A DNA stretch of 64,000 nucleotides from Agarilytica rhodophyticola (GTDB lineage Bacteria > Pseudomonadota > Gammaproteobacteria > Pseudomonadales > Cellvibrionaceae). The notes under the pieces were generated by a model that was not told the origin of the DNA, did no database searches, and saw nothing but the letters and a program-made list of their open reading frames with translations. The stretch lies in contig NZ_CP020038.1 of assembly GCF_002157225.2 (NCBI RefSeq), positions 6,344,991 through 6,408,990 of the forward strand, written 5' to 3'. Position 1 is the first letter of the stretch; every line of letters starts with the position of its first letter. Shown piece by piece: positions 35,371 to 45,464 of this stretch. The translations under genes were made by a program, and so were the position numbers.

Positions 35371-35967
35371 TTGCCATCGAAAAAGAAAATTATACCACCT
35401 CACAAGCCTTCTACGATTCGCATCATTGGAGGGCAGTGGCGCGGTAGGAAGTTACCGGTTCCAAGTGCTGACGGATTGCGGCCGACAGGCGATAGAATAA
35501 GAGAGACTCTTTTTAACTGGCTAGCTCCCTATATTACATCAGCGCGATGTTTAGATGCATATGCAGGCACTGGAGCCTTGGGTATAGAAGCACTTTCTCG
35601 CGGTGCGGCATTTACAGAATTTGTAGAACTCAACCATAATACGGCAAAAAATCTGGATGAGAATCTAAAACGCCTTAATAGCACCACTCACAACATAAAC
35701 CGCTTAAACTTTGCACAATGGATACCCAAAGATAAGCATACGTTCGATATCGTGTTTTTAGATCCTCCATTTGAGCAGAAATTGTGGCAGAGCGCTATTA
35801 CGCATCTAATAGATAATATCCCATTGTCTGATGACGCACTCATCTACATTGAAAGCCAAAATAGTGAATCATTTACTATACCTAGTTCATGGGAAATGCA
35901 TAAAAATAAGTCAACAAAGCAAGTCAATGCCACACTTTACAAGACAAATCAGGGCATTCCGAGCTAG
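35371..35967 (+). CDS. rsmD: 16S rRNA (guanine966-N2)-methyltransferase
   Basis: 198 residues. Methylates G966 of 16S rRNA. Family marks: IRIIGGQWRGRKLPVP, GLRPTGDRIRETLFNWL, CLDAYAGTGALGIEALSRGA (SAM-binding loop) and the catalytic DPPF in IVFLDPPFEQ. The start is taken as TTG 35371 because there is no ATG before the conserved region and GAG lies eight bases upstream. Divergent from ftsY, the common proteobacterial arrangement, and 34 bases before coaD. Confidence 0.95.
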   Translation: MPSKKKIIPPHKPSTIRIIGGQWRGRKLPVPSADGLRPTGDRIRETLFNWLAPYITSARCLDAYAGTGALGIEALSRGAAFTEFVELNHNTAKNLDENLKRLNSTTHNINRLNFAQWIPKDKHTFDIVFLDPPFEQKLWQSAITHLIDNIPLSDDALIYIESQNSESFTIPSSWEMHKNKSTKQVNATLYKTNQGIPS

Positions 35968-36001
35968 AATCGTCCGCTATCGATTTGGGGAGAGCAATTA
36001 G

Positions 36002-36499
<498 letters not shown>

Positions 36500-36610
36500 C
36501 ACTAAGGTTTTTCTCATACACCATAATTTTTTTACTCCAGCCGTGGAGAGCGCTCAGCAGCCGGTCTAGACTTAAGTATCAGACAATATATTCTTTGTAT
36601 AGGGCATGCT

Positions 36611-36979
36611 ATGAGCAACCACGAAGAAAGAAGACATTACACTCGTGTTAACTTTGCTAGTAAGGCGCAAATACTCCAAGATGATAGGGATTATGATGTC
36701 AAAGTGATCGATATATCATTGAATGGCATATTGATCGAGCCCCCCGAAAACTACACCCTCAAAACAGAACAGGTCGTCCTCATCAGGGTTGAGTTAACCG
36801 ATGATGTCAACATAGAGATGCGAGCCCGCTTGGCTCACAACAGCAACCAACTCCTGGGGCTACAGTGTGTCAGTATCGATATGGAAAGCATGAGCCATTT
36901 GAGGCGCCTGATGGAACTCAATATTGAAGACCCAAGCGCACCGGAGCGTGTACTTGACGAATTGATAGCAAATGCTTAG
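36611..36979 (+). CDS. PilZ-domain c-di-GMP receptor, MapZ (PA4608)-like
   Basis: 122 residues, a single PilZ domain with both ligand motifs: RHYTR (RxxxR) at the start and DISLNG (DxSxxG). The C-terminal SHLRRLMELN helix closely resembles Pseudomonas aeruginosa PA4608/MapZ, as I recall it, and that gene also lies beside radA. MapZ binds c-di-GMP and inhibits the chemotaxis methyltransferase CheR, altering motility. The role here is inferred by likeness and position; several c-di-GMP and chemotaxis genes follow within 11 kb. Confidence 0.9.
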   Translation: MSNHEERRHYTRVNFASKAQILQDDRDYDVKVIDISLNGILIEPPENYTLKTEQVVLIRVELTDDVNIEMRARLAHNSNQLLGLQCVSIDMESMSHLRRLMELNIEDPSAPERVLDELIANA

Positions 36980-36987
36980 GGGCTAAC

Positions 36988-38373
36988 TCAGAGAGCCTCT
37001 AGTGCTTCGCTCAGTTTTTTCACGCCGACAATTTCAATTCCTGCAATACTTTCCCTTGGAATATTGCCGTGGGGAACGATAGCACGTTTAAAACCATGTT
37101 TTGCCGCCTCCCTTAAGCGCTCTTGACCACTGGGTACGGGGCGAATTTCTCCCGCTAAGCCGACCTCGCCAAACACGATCAAATCCCGAGGAAGCTCTTG
37201 GTCTCGAAAGCTAGAGACCAAAGCCATTAGCAAAGACAGATCAGCGCTGGTTTCGACAATTTTAACGCCGCCAACCACGTTTACAAAAACATCTTGGTCT
37301 CCCACCATAATGCCTCCATGCCGATGTAAAACAGCCAGCAACATAGCCAAACGATTCTGCTCCAAGCCCACAGCAACACGACGAGGATTGCCTAAGCTAG
37401 AGGAGTCCACGAGGGCTTGAATCTCAACTAATAAAGGACGTGTTCCCTCCCATACCACCATAACCACAGAGCCGCTGGCAATTTCGTCTGAACGCTGTAA
37501 AAAAATTGCTGAGGGATTAGTAACTTCTTTAAGACCAAGTTCAGTCATAGCAAAAACACCAAGCTCATTGACTGCACCAAAGCGATTTTTATTTCCCCGT
37601 AAGGTTCTAAATCGTGAATCGTGTACACCCTCGAGCATAATCGAGCAGTCGATCATATGCTCCAGCACTTTTGGGCCTGCCAAACTACCATCTTTAGTCA
37701 CATGTCCTACGAGAATAAGAACCACCCCTGTCTGCTTAGCAAAACGAGTAAGTACTGCCGCCGACTCTCTTACTTGAGAGACACTTCCTGGTGCTGACTG
37801 AATATCGTTGTGATGCATGACTTGTATAGAATCCACCACCATTAACTTCGGATTTACGCTGGATGCACTCGCCACTACTGTTTCCACATCAGTGGCTGAT
37901 AGCATTTTCAACTTTTTAGTTGGCAGATTAAGGCGTTTTGCACGCATGGCCACTTGTTGCAAAGACTCCTCACCAGTAACGTACAAAGCCTCGTGCTGTT
38001 CCGCCAACTCACACAAGGTTTGCAATAAGAGAGTTGACTTTCCTGCACCGGGATTACCACCGATGAGGACTACCGACCCAGGAACAAAACCACCTCCAAG
38101 CACACGATCAAACTCATCCATACCGGAAGAAAAACGCGGTAACTCCTCAAGGTTAATCTCAGAAAGCGCAGTAATTTTAGTCGCATCTCCTCCTGCGTAG
38201 CCTTTAAAATCACCAGCACCAGCACCAGCACCAGCACCAGCACCAGGTCTAGGCTTAGCTAAGCGAACTTCTTGCATCGTATTCCAAGCACCACAAGCGC
38301 TGCACTGCCCCTGCCACTTGGTATAATCTGCGCCACAATCGTTACAAACAAATGCATGCTTAGTTTTGGCCAC
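36988..38373 (-). CDS. radA: DNA repair protein RadA
   Basis: 461 residues. Helicase-like RecA-family ATPase that helps branch migration in recombination repair. N-terminal zinc finger CNDCGADYTKWQGQCSACG (split by its linker), Walker A GGNPGAGKSTLL, the RadA-specific KNRFG in RGNKNRFGAVNELG, and a C-terminal Lon-protease-like domain. Between the zinc finger and ATPase core is a Gly-Ala repeat (PGAGAGAGAGAGD) coded by a hexanucleotide repeat. Convergent with the MapZ-like gene, eight bases apart. Confidence 0.97.
   Translation of the reverse strand: MAKTKHAFVCNDCGADYTKWQGQCSACGAWNTMQEVRLAKPRPGAGAGAGAGAGDFKGYAGGDATKITALSEINLEELPRFSSGMDEFDRVLGGGFVPGSVVLIGGNPGAGKSTLLLQTLCELAEQHEALYVTGEESLQQVAMRAKRLNLPTKKLKMLSATDVETVVASASSVNPKLMVVDSIQVMHHNDIQSAPGSVSQVRESAAVLTRFAKQTGVVLILVGHVTKDGSLAGPKVLEHMIDCSIMLEGVHDSRFRTLRGNKNRFGAVNELGVFAMTELGLKEVTNPSAIFLQRSDEIASGSVVMVVWEGTRPLLVEIQALVDSSSLGNPRRVAVGLEQNRLAMLLAVLHRHGGIMVGDQDVFVNVVGGVKIVETSADLSLLMALVSSFRDQELPRDLIVFGEVGLAGEIRPVPSGQERLREAAKHGFKRAIVPHGNIPRESIAGIEIVGVKKLSEALEAL
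38211..38246 (-). repeat. Hexanucleotide repeat in radA
   Basis: About six perfect copies of CACCAG (plus-strand reading), coding alternating Gly and Ala in the RadA linker. Being in frame and six bases long, copy-number change would lengthen or shorten the linker without a frameshift. Confidence 0.9.
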
Positions 38374-38529
38374 TGTTACCTCTTCAATTAAGTTAGTTTT
38401 CTATCAAACCTGTTAGCCCTAAGGCTTATTGACACTTATGATGCATTATACTCTAGAGCAGCCACAAGTTTTTGCAGCTAAGCTCGAGGGCCTGGAAGCA
38501 TTTTTCCACCTAGCGTCGTTAACTGGTTC

Positions 38530-38548
38530 TAGGGCCTGTCTCTAATTC
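38530..38548 (+). repeat. Dispersed repeat copy upstream of the DnaT-like gene
   Basis: TAGGGCCTGT followed by CTCTAATT, a shortened right half. Lies 20 bases before the DnaT-like ATG in the radA gap. Confidence 0.4.
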
Positions 38549-38567
38549 GTGATACAGTCTCGCCGTA

Positions 38568-39920
38568 ATGAAAAGCTCTCTTATTCCAGAAAAACCGATT
38601 CTTGTATATCCTTCACTCGCGGCAACAGTTGGCCTCGACGAGGCCGTGATGCTGTCGTGCCTATCGGATATGGTTACTAATACCCCAAGCAAATTTGCCA
38701 ATGGCTTTTATTGGCATAGCGTCCGCGTTGATCAACTGCATAAAGCATTGCCTTTTTGGGATCTTAGAGATTTACAAAGAGTCAGCACTAGCCTACGAGA
38801 AAAAGGCGTTATTTTTATTGCCTCAGGGCCACTGCTACAAGAGGCCAGTTTTAAATTTGCTTTTAATGAAAAACAAACATCAACGACACGGCACATGCCC
38901 TCTCATACCGAGATAACACCACAAGAGCAAGCTCATATAGCAAGGCAGACAAACTCTACATTTAGCGGTAAAAATTTTATCTCAGCTAATTGGAAACCAG
39001 ATCAAGTCACACTTGAACAACTTGGACAGTTAAATATTCCATCAGATTTTGCCTTCCGACAAGTCCCTGAGTTTATTGCTTATTGGCGTGAGCGCAACGA
39101 AGCACACCGCTCTTGGGGGCAAAAATTCATTAGCCACACCATACAACGATGGCGCAACTTTGAGGAACAGGAGAACCGCAAAAATAAAGCAACCGCTATG
39201 TTCTCTAATTGGCAGCCAAGTCAATCCTGTGTAGATAGTATGCTTCAACGTGGAATAGCAAGGCAGTTCATATTCGACCAGATACAAGAATTTATCAGCT
39301 TTTGGCAAGCGACTGGGGAGAGACATATCGCTTGGGAGAGTAAATTTATCCAACGCGTACAATCTGAGTGGGCAAGCCAAGAAGCGAGAAGAAATGTTTC
39401 CAATCAAGGGTTTCCAATCTTCAACTCTTGGCGACCATCCGAAGATGCCATGGAAGTGATGACAGTCAAATCGGAAATCCCTCTCTCGTTCATCGAAGAT
39501 AGTATCGCCGAATTTATTATTTATTGGCAGGAGAAAGGCACTGAATCGAATACATGGAACAGCCTCTTTATTAAACATATTCGCTTGCAGTGGCACCGTT
39601 ACCAACATGCACTGGATAATAGTGTAGACCCTCAGCCAATCAGTGATAACTGGCTGCCATCACAAGATGTTTTCGACATATTAAAACTTGCAAATATTGA
39701 TCAAGCATTTGCCAAAAGCCTAGTTCCTGAGTTTATTTTATATTGGAAAGATCGAAATGAAATTCATCGCTCTTGGAACACGCGCTTTTTGCACCATGCA
39801 AAAAGAACATGGGCCAAGCAACATCAGTTTGTAGACCCTCAGAATAACCAAAACACATTGCGTTCAACACGGGAAATAAGTCTTGAAGAAGAACTTAACG
39901 ACACCAGCTGGGCAGACTGA
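38568..39920 (+). CDS. DnaT-like primosomal protein with four tandem C-terminal-type repeats
   Basis: 450 residues. N-terminal ~110 residues look like a winged-helix domain (VGLDEAVMLSCLSDM, LQRVSTSLREKGVIFI). Then four copies of a ~73-residue unit begin at Trp142, Trp215, Trp288 and Trp362: each has W-x-P-[DS], a helix, EFI-x-YW or EFISFW, a charged turn with W, [KR]F[IL], and a closing W. This pattern is the DnaT C-terminal ssDNA-binding domain; E. coli DnaT carries one. By family it would help load the replicative helicase at restart. It overlaps the helicase-loader-like gene by 38 bases. No phage genes surround it. Confidence 0.82.
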   Translation: MKSSLIPEKPILVYPSLAATVGLDEAVMLSCLSDMVTNTPSKFANGFYWHSVRVDQLHKALPFWDLRDLQRVSTSLREKGVIFIASGPLLQEASFKFAFNEKQTSTTRHMPSHTEITPQEQAHIARQTNSTFSGKNFISANWKPDQVTLEQLGQLNIPSDFAFRQVPEFIAYWRERNEAHRSWGQKFISHTIQRWRNFEEQENRKNKATAMFSNWQPSQSCVDSMLQRGIARQFIFDQIQEFISFWQATGERHIAWESKFIQRVQSEWASQEARRNVSNQGFPIFNSWRPSEDAMEVMTVKSEIPLSFIEDSIAEFIIYWQEKGTESNTWNSLFIKHIRLQWHRYQHALDNSVDPQPISDNWLPSQDVFDILKLANIDQAFAKSLVPEFILYWKDRNEIHRSWNTRFLHHAKRTWAKQHQFVDPQNNQNTLRSTREISLEEELNDTSWAD

Positions 39921-40491
39921 CGGCAAAACACAAGAAGCTTATATTAATGCGATTAATCAGGTGTTTGCGATTTTTCGGCGCAATTACCACAATCAGTATT
40001 ACAAAGCTCTACCCGATGAAAATGAGCTTTCCATCGTTAAACGAATTTGGCTTGAATCACTTAAACGGTTTCCGCCTGAAACCATATTAATGGCAGCAAA
40101 ATCGGTTATTGAAGCCAGTGAATTTATGCCTACATTGCGAACGATGATTCGTCACTGTGAAGAACAAAGTGATTTTGGATTACCCGATGCTCACAATGCA
40201 TATATTGAGGCGTGCAGAGCACCTTCACCAAAAGCAAGTTATGCTTGGACTCATCTGGCAGTGTATTACGCGGGAAAACAATGTGACTGGTATTTTCTAC
40301 AAAGTAATAGTGAGGATGTAGCCTATCCTATTTTTAAAAAGGAATACCAACAAATATGCCAACGCATATTACAAGGCGAAACTTTATTACCACCACAGTT
40401 ACCTGAGCTACCAGAAAAAACAGAAACAATTTTAGATAAAAAAGCTAATTTAAAAAACTTAAAGTCACTTAAGGATCGACTAGGTTTTTAG
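39883..40491 (+). CDS. Replication protein P-like helicase loader
   Basis: 202 residues. N-terminus AINQVFAIFRRNYHNQYYKAL, then IVKRIWLESLKRFPPETIL and FMPTLRTMIRHCEE, matches the lambda P-type replication protein family, which recruits DnaB helicase to origins. The first start in frame is TTG 39883, before the conserved region; no ATG is available. It overlaps the DnaT-like gene by 38 bases, implying joint function in helicase loading. Both are usually phage or plasmid genes but here lie among housekeeping genes, so they may be the cell's own loader set; this is inference. Confidence 0.85.
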   Translation: MKKNLTTPAGQTDGKTQEAYINAINQVFAIFRRNYHNQYYKALPDENELSIVKRIWLESLKRFPPETILMAAKSVIEASEFMPTLRTMIRHCEEQSDFGLPDAHNAYIEACRAPSPKASYAWTHLAVYYAGKQCDWYFLQSNSEDVAYPIFKKEYQQICQRILQGETLLPPQLPELPEKTETILDKKANLKNLKSLKDRLGF

Positions 40492-40515
40492 TAAAAGTTT
40501 TACAGCGGTATTGTT

Positions 40516-41319
40516 ATGAAGTTAATTATTGCAGTCGCAATTAATTTTTATTTATGTGCAATTTTTGTTGCTACTTTTTTTTTAAGCCAACACTCATCCA
40601 GTTTTAGTCGCTCTCCAAAATTAGAGTACACTTTACGTTCTAAACCTATTGCACTACCAAAATTTTCTGAGATAGAAAACACATCTGAAAAGAAGCAAAC
40701 TTTTTTTAATTATTTCTCGCTTATCATCAATGATATAAATGGACAGATATTACATCAGCGCAACGAGCTAATAAAAATAGAAAACAAACTTAATAGAGGC
40801 TTTCGGCTCAATAAAAAAAATGCATCCACTCTCAACGCCTATGCAGACTTTTATAATGTTGATAAGCAACTACATTGGCAACAAAAAATCGAACAATTAC
40901 TTCTTAGAGTCAACACCATCCCGCCATCATTGGCACTTGCACAAGCTGCAAGCGAATCTGCTTGGGGAACATCACGCTTTGCCACCAAAGGTAATAATTA
41001 CTTTGGCCAGTGGTGTTTTATAAAAGGTTGTGGCTTAACCCCCAAAAATAGAAAAGAGGGTGCTAACCATGAGGTTAAGTATTTTTCTTCAGCATTTGAA
41101 TCTGTCGCAGCTTACGTAAAAAACATCAACACTCATAGAGCCTATGAGAAGCTAAGAAAAATTCGGGCTGAAGCAGTAAAGAACAATGTTTATCCTAGTG
41201 GCATTTTATTAGCTGATGGATTAAGCAATTATTCTGAAAGAAAAGAGCACTATATTAACGAAATTAAAACCATGATAAAGACAAACGATCTAAAAGATAA
41301 TTTCGATATGAGCCAATAG
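40516..41319 (+). CDS. Bax-like glucosaminidase-domain protein
   Basis: 267 residues with an N-terminal membrane anchor or signal (about 1-22) and a C-terminal glucosaminidase domain: PPSLALAQAASESAWGTSRFAT (split) holds the catalytic-type Glu in SESAW, followed by GNNYFGQWCF, VKYFSSAFESVAAYV and the terminal GLSNYSERKEHYINEI. Resembles E. coli Bax and would cleave peptidoglycan glycan strands in the periplasm. Lies 24 bases after the P-like gene in the same direction, with no evident functional link. Confidence 0.9.
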   Translation: MKLIIAVAINFYLCAIFVATFFLSQHSSSFSRSPKLEYTLRSKPIALPKFSEIENTSEKKQTFFNYFSLIINDINGQILHQRNELIKIENKLNRGFRLNKKNASTLNAYADFYNVDKQLHWQQKIEQLLLRVNTIPPSLALAQAASESAWGTSRFATKGNNYFGQWCFIKGCGLTPKNRKEGANHEVKYFSSAFESVAAYVKNINTHRAYEKLRKIRAEAVKNNVYPSGILLADGLSNYSERKEHYINEIKTMIKTNDLKDNFDMSQ

Positions 41320-41410
41320 TTTTTGACTGCACACTATTTCATAGATCAAGAATACAAGCTGGATTATTTTTAACGCAGTATCGATAGGTATAGTGGTTAC
41401 GAAATGGCTG

Positions 41411-41668
41411 CTAGTCGAATGCTAGACCGATGCCTTCATCGGTAAGTCGCACAACTGTTAAATGTTTTGGCATGGCTTTACCTGAACCTAAAAGCGCTTC
41501 GGCTTTAAACCCATCGCCGATGGAAATTTTTTTAACTAAATCTTTACACTTAACAAAAATACCCGTTTCAGAAACATCACGGGTTTCGGCAACAACTTCA
41601 CCCAAGCTATCATTCGCAAGTTTGACAGCATACGTCACTAAGGTTCTACCGTGTTTTCTATAGGTCAT
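41411..41668 (-). CDS. Small PilZ-domain protein
   Basis: 85 residues, a minimal PilZ domain: RKHGR (RxxxR) at residues 4-8 and DVSETG (DxSxxG) near residue 27. Expected to bind c-di-GMP; the output partner is unknown. Convergent with the Bax-like gene and about 250 bases from the parC end. Length is at the short end for PilZ proteins, so it may lack the final helix. Confidence 0.85.
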   Translation of the reverse strand: MTYRKHGRTLVTYAVKLANDSLGEVVAETRDVSETGIFVKCKDLVKKISIGDGFKAEALLGSGKAMPKHLTVVRLTDEGIGLAFD

Positions 41669-41823
41669 AATAACTGCTCACATACGAAATACATCTAAGC
41701 ATCGAATCACTAAATAAATATTTGTGTAGAGATTCTTGCACTTAAAAATAATGGATTCAAGTGTCTCAGTTATAAAAAGGCGCTGTTTATTACCTTTGAT
41801 GATTTATCTATCTAAACTTTTTT

Positions 41824-41843
41824 GAGGGCCTGCTAATACTCAT
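41824..41843 (+). repeat. Dispersed repeat copy between the PilZ gene and parC
   Basis: GAGGGCCTGCT followed by AATACTCAT; agrees with the family consensus at about 15 of 20 positions. Confidence 0.45.
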
Positions 41844-41924
41844 GCAATCGTCACAAATATAAGCAGGCATTTGGCTAATTTTATTCATCCTTGGGATAAA
41901 TTATTTACAAAAAATTAATAAAAT

Positions 41925-44171
41925 TTAAATTACTTCAACTCCATCAACTTTTTGGAAACCCCGAGGCAATTTATTTCCTCTGCGGCCACGCTCACCGATA
42001 TAATGTTCGAGATCCTTAAACTTCAAAGACAAGTGTCGTTTACCAGATAAGACTTTTAATGTTTCTCCTTTAGTAATTACACATATCGAAATTACAAATT
42101 CTTCTCGGGATTGCACTCTGGCAGCCGGGATATTTATAATTTTATTGCCTTTACCGCGTGCTAATTCTGGCAACTCATCAATTGGAAACGCTAACATGCG
42201 TCCCTCATTTGTAACACATACAAGCCATGTTGGTTCATCGCTGCTAATAAACATAGGACTTAAAACGCGACTACCATTTGGTAAGTTAAGTGCAGCTTTT
42301 CCCGCCTTATTTTTAGTAAAGAGATCAGATATTTTAGTGATAAAACCGTAGCCTGCGTCAGATGCCAGTAATATTTTTTGCTCATCCTCTCCCATTATCA
42401 AGCCTTCGAAAACGGCGCCACTAGGAGGATTTAGACGCCCAGTAACAGGTTCTCCTTGACCGCGAGCTGATGGTAGAGTGTGTGCTGGGATAGCATAGCT
42501 ACGGCCAGTGGAATCCAATAAGATAGCATTCTGATTACTTTTACCTTTTGCCGCAAAACGAAAGCTATCACCGGATTTATAATTCAAGGCAGCCGGATCT
42601 ATTTCGTGGCCTTTTGCGGACCTTATCCAGCCTTTATCCGAGAGCACAACGGTAATCGGATCAACACTGAGCAATTCTTTTTCGCTAAACGCTTGAGATT
42701 CCTCACGAATATTGAGAGGGGAACGTCTATCGTCACCAAATTTTTTAGCAACTTCGAGTAATTCTTTTTTAATCAAAGTCTTTAAACGACGAGCTGAACC
42801 GAGAATTTTTTCTAATTCATCACGTTCTTTGCCCAATTGATTTTGCTCGTCTTTAATTTTCATTTCTTCAAGACGAGCTAACTGACGCAAGCGAGTATCC
42901 AGAATATAGTTGGCTTGCCGTTCACTTAATTCGAAGCGTGCAATCAACGCTTGTTTGGGTTGATCTTCGGTACGAATAATATGGATAACTTCATCTAAGT
43001 TGAGAAACGCAATTAGTAAGCCGTCTAATAAATGCAGTCGATCAAGTACCCAGTCTAAACGGTGCTGTAGACGACGACGTACCGTCACCATTCTAAAGCT
43101 TAACCATTCCGTTAAGATTTTATCTAAGGCTTTGACTTCTGGCTTACCATCGATACCAATCACATTTAGATTAATTCGATAATTTTTTTCTAGATCTGTA
43201 GTAGCAAATAAATGCCCCATTAAGGAATCAGCATCGACTCGATTAGAACGAGGTATGATAACCAAACGTGTTGGGTTTTCATGGTCTGATTCATCCCTCA
43301 AATCCGCAACCATAGGTAACTTTTTAGCGTGCAACTGGCTAGCAATTTGCTCAAGCACTTTCGCTCCACTGACCTGGTGAGGTAGCGCAGTGATAACGAT
43401 ATCACCGTCCTCTTTCGACCAGATAGCACGCATTTTCATGGAGCCTCGCCCCTGCTTGTATATCTTGATCAAGTCTTCCCGAGGGGTAATAATTTCCGCA
43501 TCGGTAGGCATGTCAGGCCCCTGGACATACTCACAGAGTTCATCCACTGAGGCATTAGGGTTCTCTAACAGATGAACCGTAGCTTCAACGATTTCTCTGA
43601 GGTTATGAGGAGGAATATCCGTTGCCATTCCCACAGCAATGCCGGTAGTACCATTTAACAATATGGTGGGTACGCGAGCAGGCAGGACTTTGGGCTCATC
43701 GAGTGTACCGTCAAAGTTGGGCTGCCACTCCACTGTTCCCTGGCCCAGTTCACTGAGTAAAACTTCAGTAAATGCACTTAGACGCGCTTCTGTGTAACGC
43801 ATCGCAGCAAATGACTTCGGGTCGTCCTGGGAACCCCAGTTACCCTGACCATCAACCAATGGATAGCGATAGGAAAAAGGCTGCGCCATAAGTACCATGG
43901 CTTCATATGCAGCGCTATCACCATGAGGGTGGAACTTACCAATCACATCACCAACAGTACGGGCCGACTTTTTATACTTTGCCGAAGCTTTCAGCCCCAG
44001 CTCACTCATCGCATAGATGATGCGTCGTTGCACAGGCTTTAGCCCGTCTCCAACATGGGGTAAGGCACGGTCGAGAATAACGTACATGGAATAATCCAAA
44101 TACGCTTTCTCGGCGAATTGTTTAAGTGGTATTTGCTCGTCAGCTTCTTGGGAATAGATTGGAGTACTCAT
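41925..44171 (-). CDS. parC: DNA topoisomerase IV subunit A
   Basis: 748 residues, full length. Breakage-reunion domain with the catalytic Tyr in [12 protein letters not shown], quinolone-region [12 protein letters not shown] with wild-type Ser and Glu, and [14 protein letters not shown]-type C-terminal propeller blades. Decatenates daughter chromosomes with ParE, which is not in the window. Conserved start region [19 protein letters not shown]. Confidence 0.98.
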   Translation of the reverse strand: MSTPIYSQEADEQIPLKQFAEKAYLDYSMYVILDRALPHVGDGLKPVQRRIIYAMSELGLKASAKYKKSARTVGDVIGKFHPHGDSAAYEAMVLMAQPFSYRYPLVDGQGNWGSQDDPKSFAAMRYTEARLSAFTEVLLSELGQGTVEWQPNFDGTLDEPKVLPARVPTILLNGTTGIAVGMATDIPPHNLREIVEATVHLLENPNASVDELCEYVQGPDMPTDAEIITPREDLIKIYKQGRGSMKMRAIWSKEDGDIVITALPHQVSGAKVLEQIASQLHAKKLPMVADLRDESDHENPTRLVIIPRSNRVDADSLMGHLFATTDLEKNYRINLNVIGIDGKPEVKALDKILTEWLSFRMVTVRRRLQHRLDWVLDRLHLLDGLLIAFLNLDEVIHIIRTEDQPKQALIARFELSERQANYILDTRLRQLARLEEMKIKDEQNQLGKERDELEKILGSARRLKTLIKKELLEVAKKFGDDRRSPLNIREESQAFSEKELLSVDPITVVLSDKGWIRSAKGHEIDPAALNYKSGDSFRFAAKGKSNQNAILLDSTGRSYAIPAHTLPSARGQGEPVTGRLNPPSGAVFEGLIMGEDEQKILLASDAGYGFITKISDLFTKNKAGKAALNLPNGSRVLSPMFISSDEPTWLVCVTNEGRMLAFPIDELPELARGKGNKIINIPAARVQSREEFVISICVITKGETLKVLSGKRHLSLKFKDLEHYIGERGRRGNKLPRGFQKVDGVEVI

Positions 44172-44262
44172 AAATATTTTTCTTTAATAAGAACGATCGC
44201 TGTTATATCAAATGCGATCAAACGCATCAATAACACAGTGATGTTTCAATTGAGAATGAGCA

Positions 44263-44637
44263 TTAATGCTCTGCTGCAGCTTTATCAAAGTCTTCTAATA
44301 AATCCAGTGGTTCGATTTCTTCGCCATCTAAGTCAGCATTCCAGTCAATACCAACTAGGAGAATGTCTTGATGCATGCCCGGTAGCCATTCATCCAGCAG
44401 CTCCTCTAATGATATAGGAACTACTTCATAGTTAGCCCATTCATCTTGGCAGTGAACCTTAGCAAGCTCAGGCTGCGACCAAAGAGGCATAACATCGACA
44501 CTATCGCTATAGGAGGAAGGACACAAGGCCCAACCTTCTTCGCTGCTTAGTCCCCACACACATCCAGTATGAATAGCATCATCAATAAAGCCTTCATAAA
44601 TTGCGTCAAAATCGTCTTCATTTAAAATTTCTGTCAT
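44263..44637 (-). CDS. DUF2750 family protein
   Basis: 124 residues from ATG 44637; an upstream in-frame ATG at 44745 would overlap the metallo-hydrolase gene by 92 bases. Matches DUF2750: VWGLSSEEGWALCPS, MPLWSQPELAKVHC, WANYEVVPISLEELLDEWL and GIDWNADLDGEEIEP. Function unknown, small acidic cytoplasmic protein. Starts 16 bases after the hydrolase gene, with AAGGA 12 bases before its ATG. Confidence 0.87.
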   Translation of the reverse strand: MTEILNEDDFDAIYEGFIDDAIHTGCVWGLSSEEGWALCPSSYSDSVDVMPLWSQPELAKVHCQDEWANYEVVPISLEELLDEWLPGMHQDILLVGIDWNADLDGEEIEPLDLLEDFDKAAAEH

Positions 44638-44653
44638 CTGAACATGGTGTCCT

Positions 44654-45298
44654 TTAGCCGAAGTTCTTATCGGCAACAAATGGGTTGCTAAGGCGCTCGG
44701 CGCCAAAAGTAGAGTTTGGGCCATGGCCTGGGATGAAGGTGACATTATCCCCTAAAGGCCACAACTTTTGGCGAATTGAATCAAGTAGCTGCTGATGATT
44801 ACCCCGAGGGAAGTCTGTGCGCCCTATCGCGCCATTGAATAGAACATCACCAACAAAGGCCGTTGATGTTTGGCTCTCATAGAAAACTACATGGCCGGGT
44901 GTATGTCCAGGGCAATGCAATACATGTAAATTGATGTTGCCAACCTTGACTGTATCGCCATCATCTAGCCAGCGGGTGGGCTCAAAACCAGGAACCGGTT
45001 GAAAACCCATCATCTTTGCTTGCTCATCCAAAGCGGCAATCCAGAACAAATCTTCTTTATGAGGCCCCTCGATAGGCAGTGAAAGCTGAGTAATCAGCTC
45101 ACCTACCCCTCCTACATGATCCATATGGCCGTGGGTAAGCACAATTTTTGTCAACTTAACATTTTCTTCTTCAACAACGGCCAAAAGCTGCGCAATATCT
45201 CCACCTGGATCGATAAAAGCAGCTTCATTTGTAGCCTCACACCACACCAATGAACAGTTTTGCTGGAACGATGTTACAGGAATCGTTCTATATTTCAT
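44654..45298 (-). CDS. MBL-fold metallo-hydrolase, YcbL/glyoxalase II-like
   Basis: 214 residues. Metal site THGHMDH, then DPGGD, CPGHTPGHVVFY, FVGDVLFNGAIGRTD and FIPGHGPNSTFGAE match the short YcbL/GloB-like hydrolases, which hydrolyse thioesters such as S-lactoylglutathione in some members. Cytoplasmic, no signal. With gshA in the window a glutathione-linked role is possible but not shown. Confidence 0.93.
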   Translation of the reverse strand: MKYRTIPVTSFQQNCSLVWCEATNEAAFIDPGGDIAQLLAVVEEENVKLTKIVLTHGHMDHVGGVGELITQLSLPIEGPHKEDLFWIAALDEQAKMMGFQPVPGFEPTRWLDDGDTVKVGNINLHVLHCPGHTPGHVVFYESQTSTAFVGDVLFNGAIGRTDFPRGNHQQLLDSIRQKLWPLGDNVTFIPGHGPNSTFGAERLSNPFVADKNFG

Positions 45299-45464
45299 TT
45301 CTTAACCTCATAAGTTTCACGATACTAAAGATTTACATTGACTGTCGCGAATATCGTCCATAAACACATAGAAAGTAGGTCAAACAAAAACAGATTGTAA
45401 ATTTCCCAGCATTTTATCCTCAGCTAGCTAGAATAGTTAATACACCTTGATAAAAATTACGCAA

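Noticed and set aside
38400-38567. Second inverted end of the dispersed repeat in the radA gap (GACACTTATG near 38431, GAGGGCCTGG near 38487)
   Set aside because: Matches are too short and not oriented as a terminal inverted pair, so no complete MITE could be claimed.
39042-39608. 188-codon minus-strand frame inside the DnaT-like gene
   Set aside because: The plus-strand protein has four conserved repeats across this stretch; the antisense frame shows no family features.
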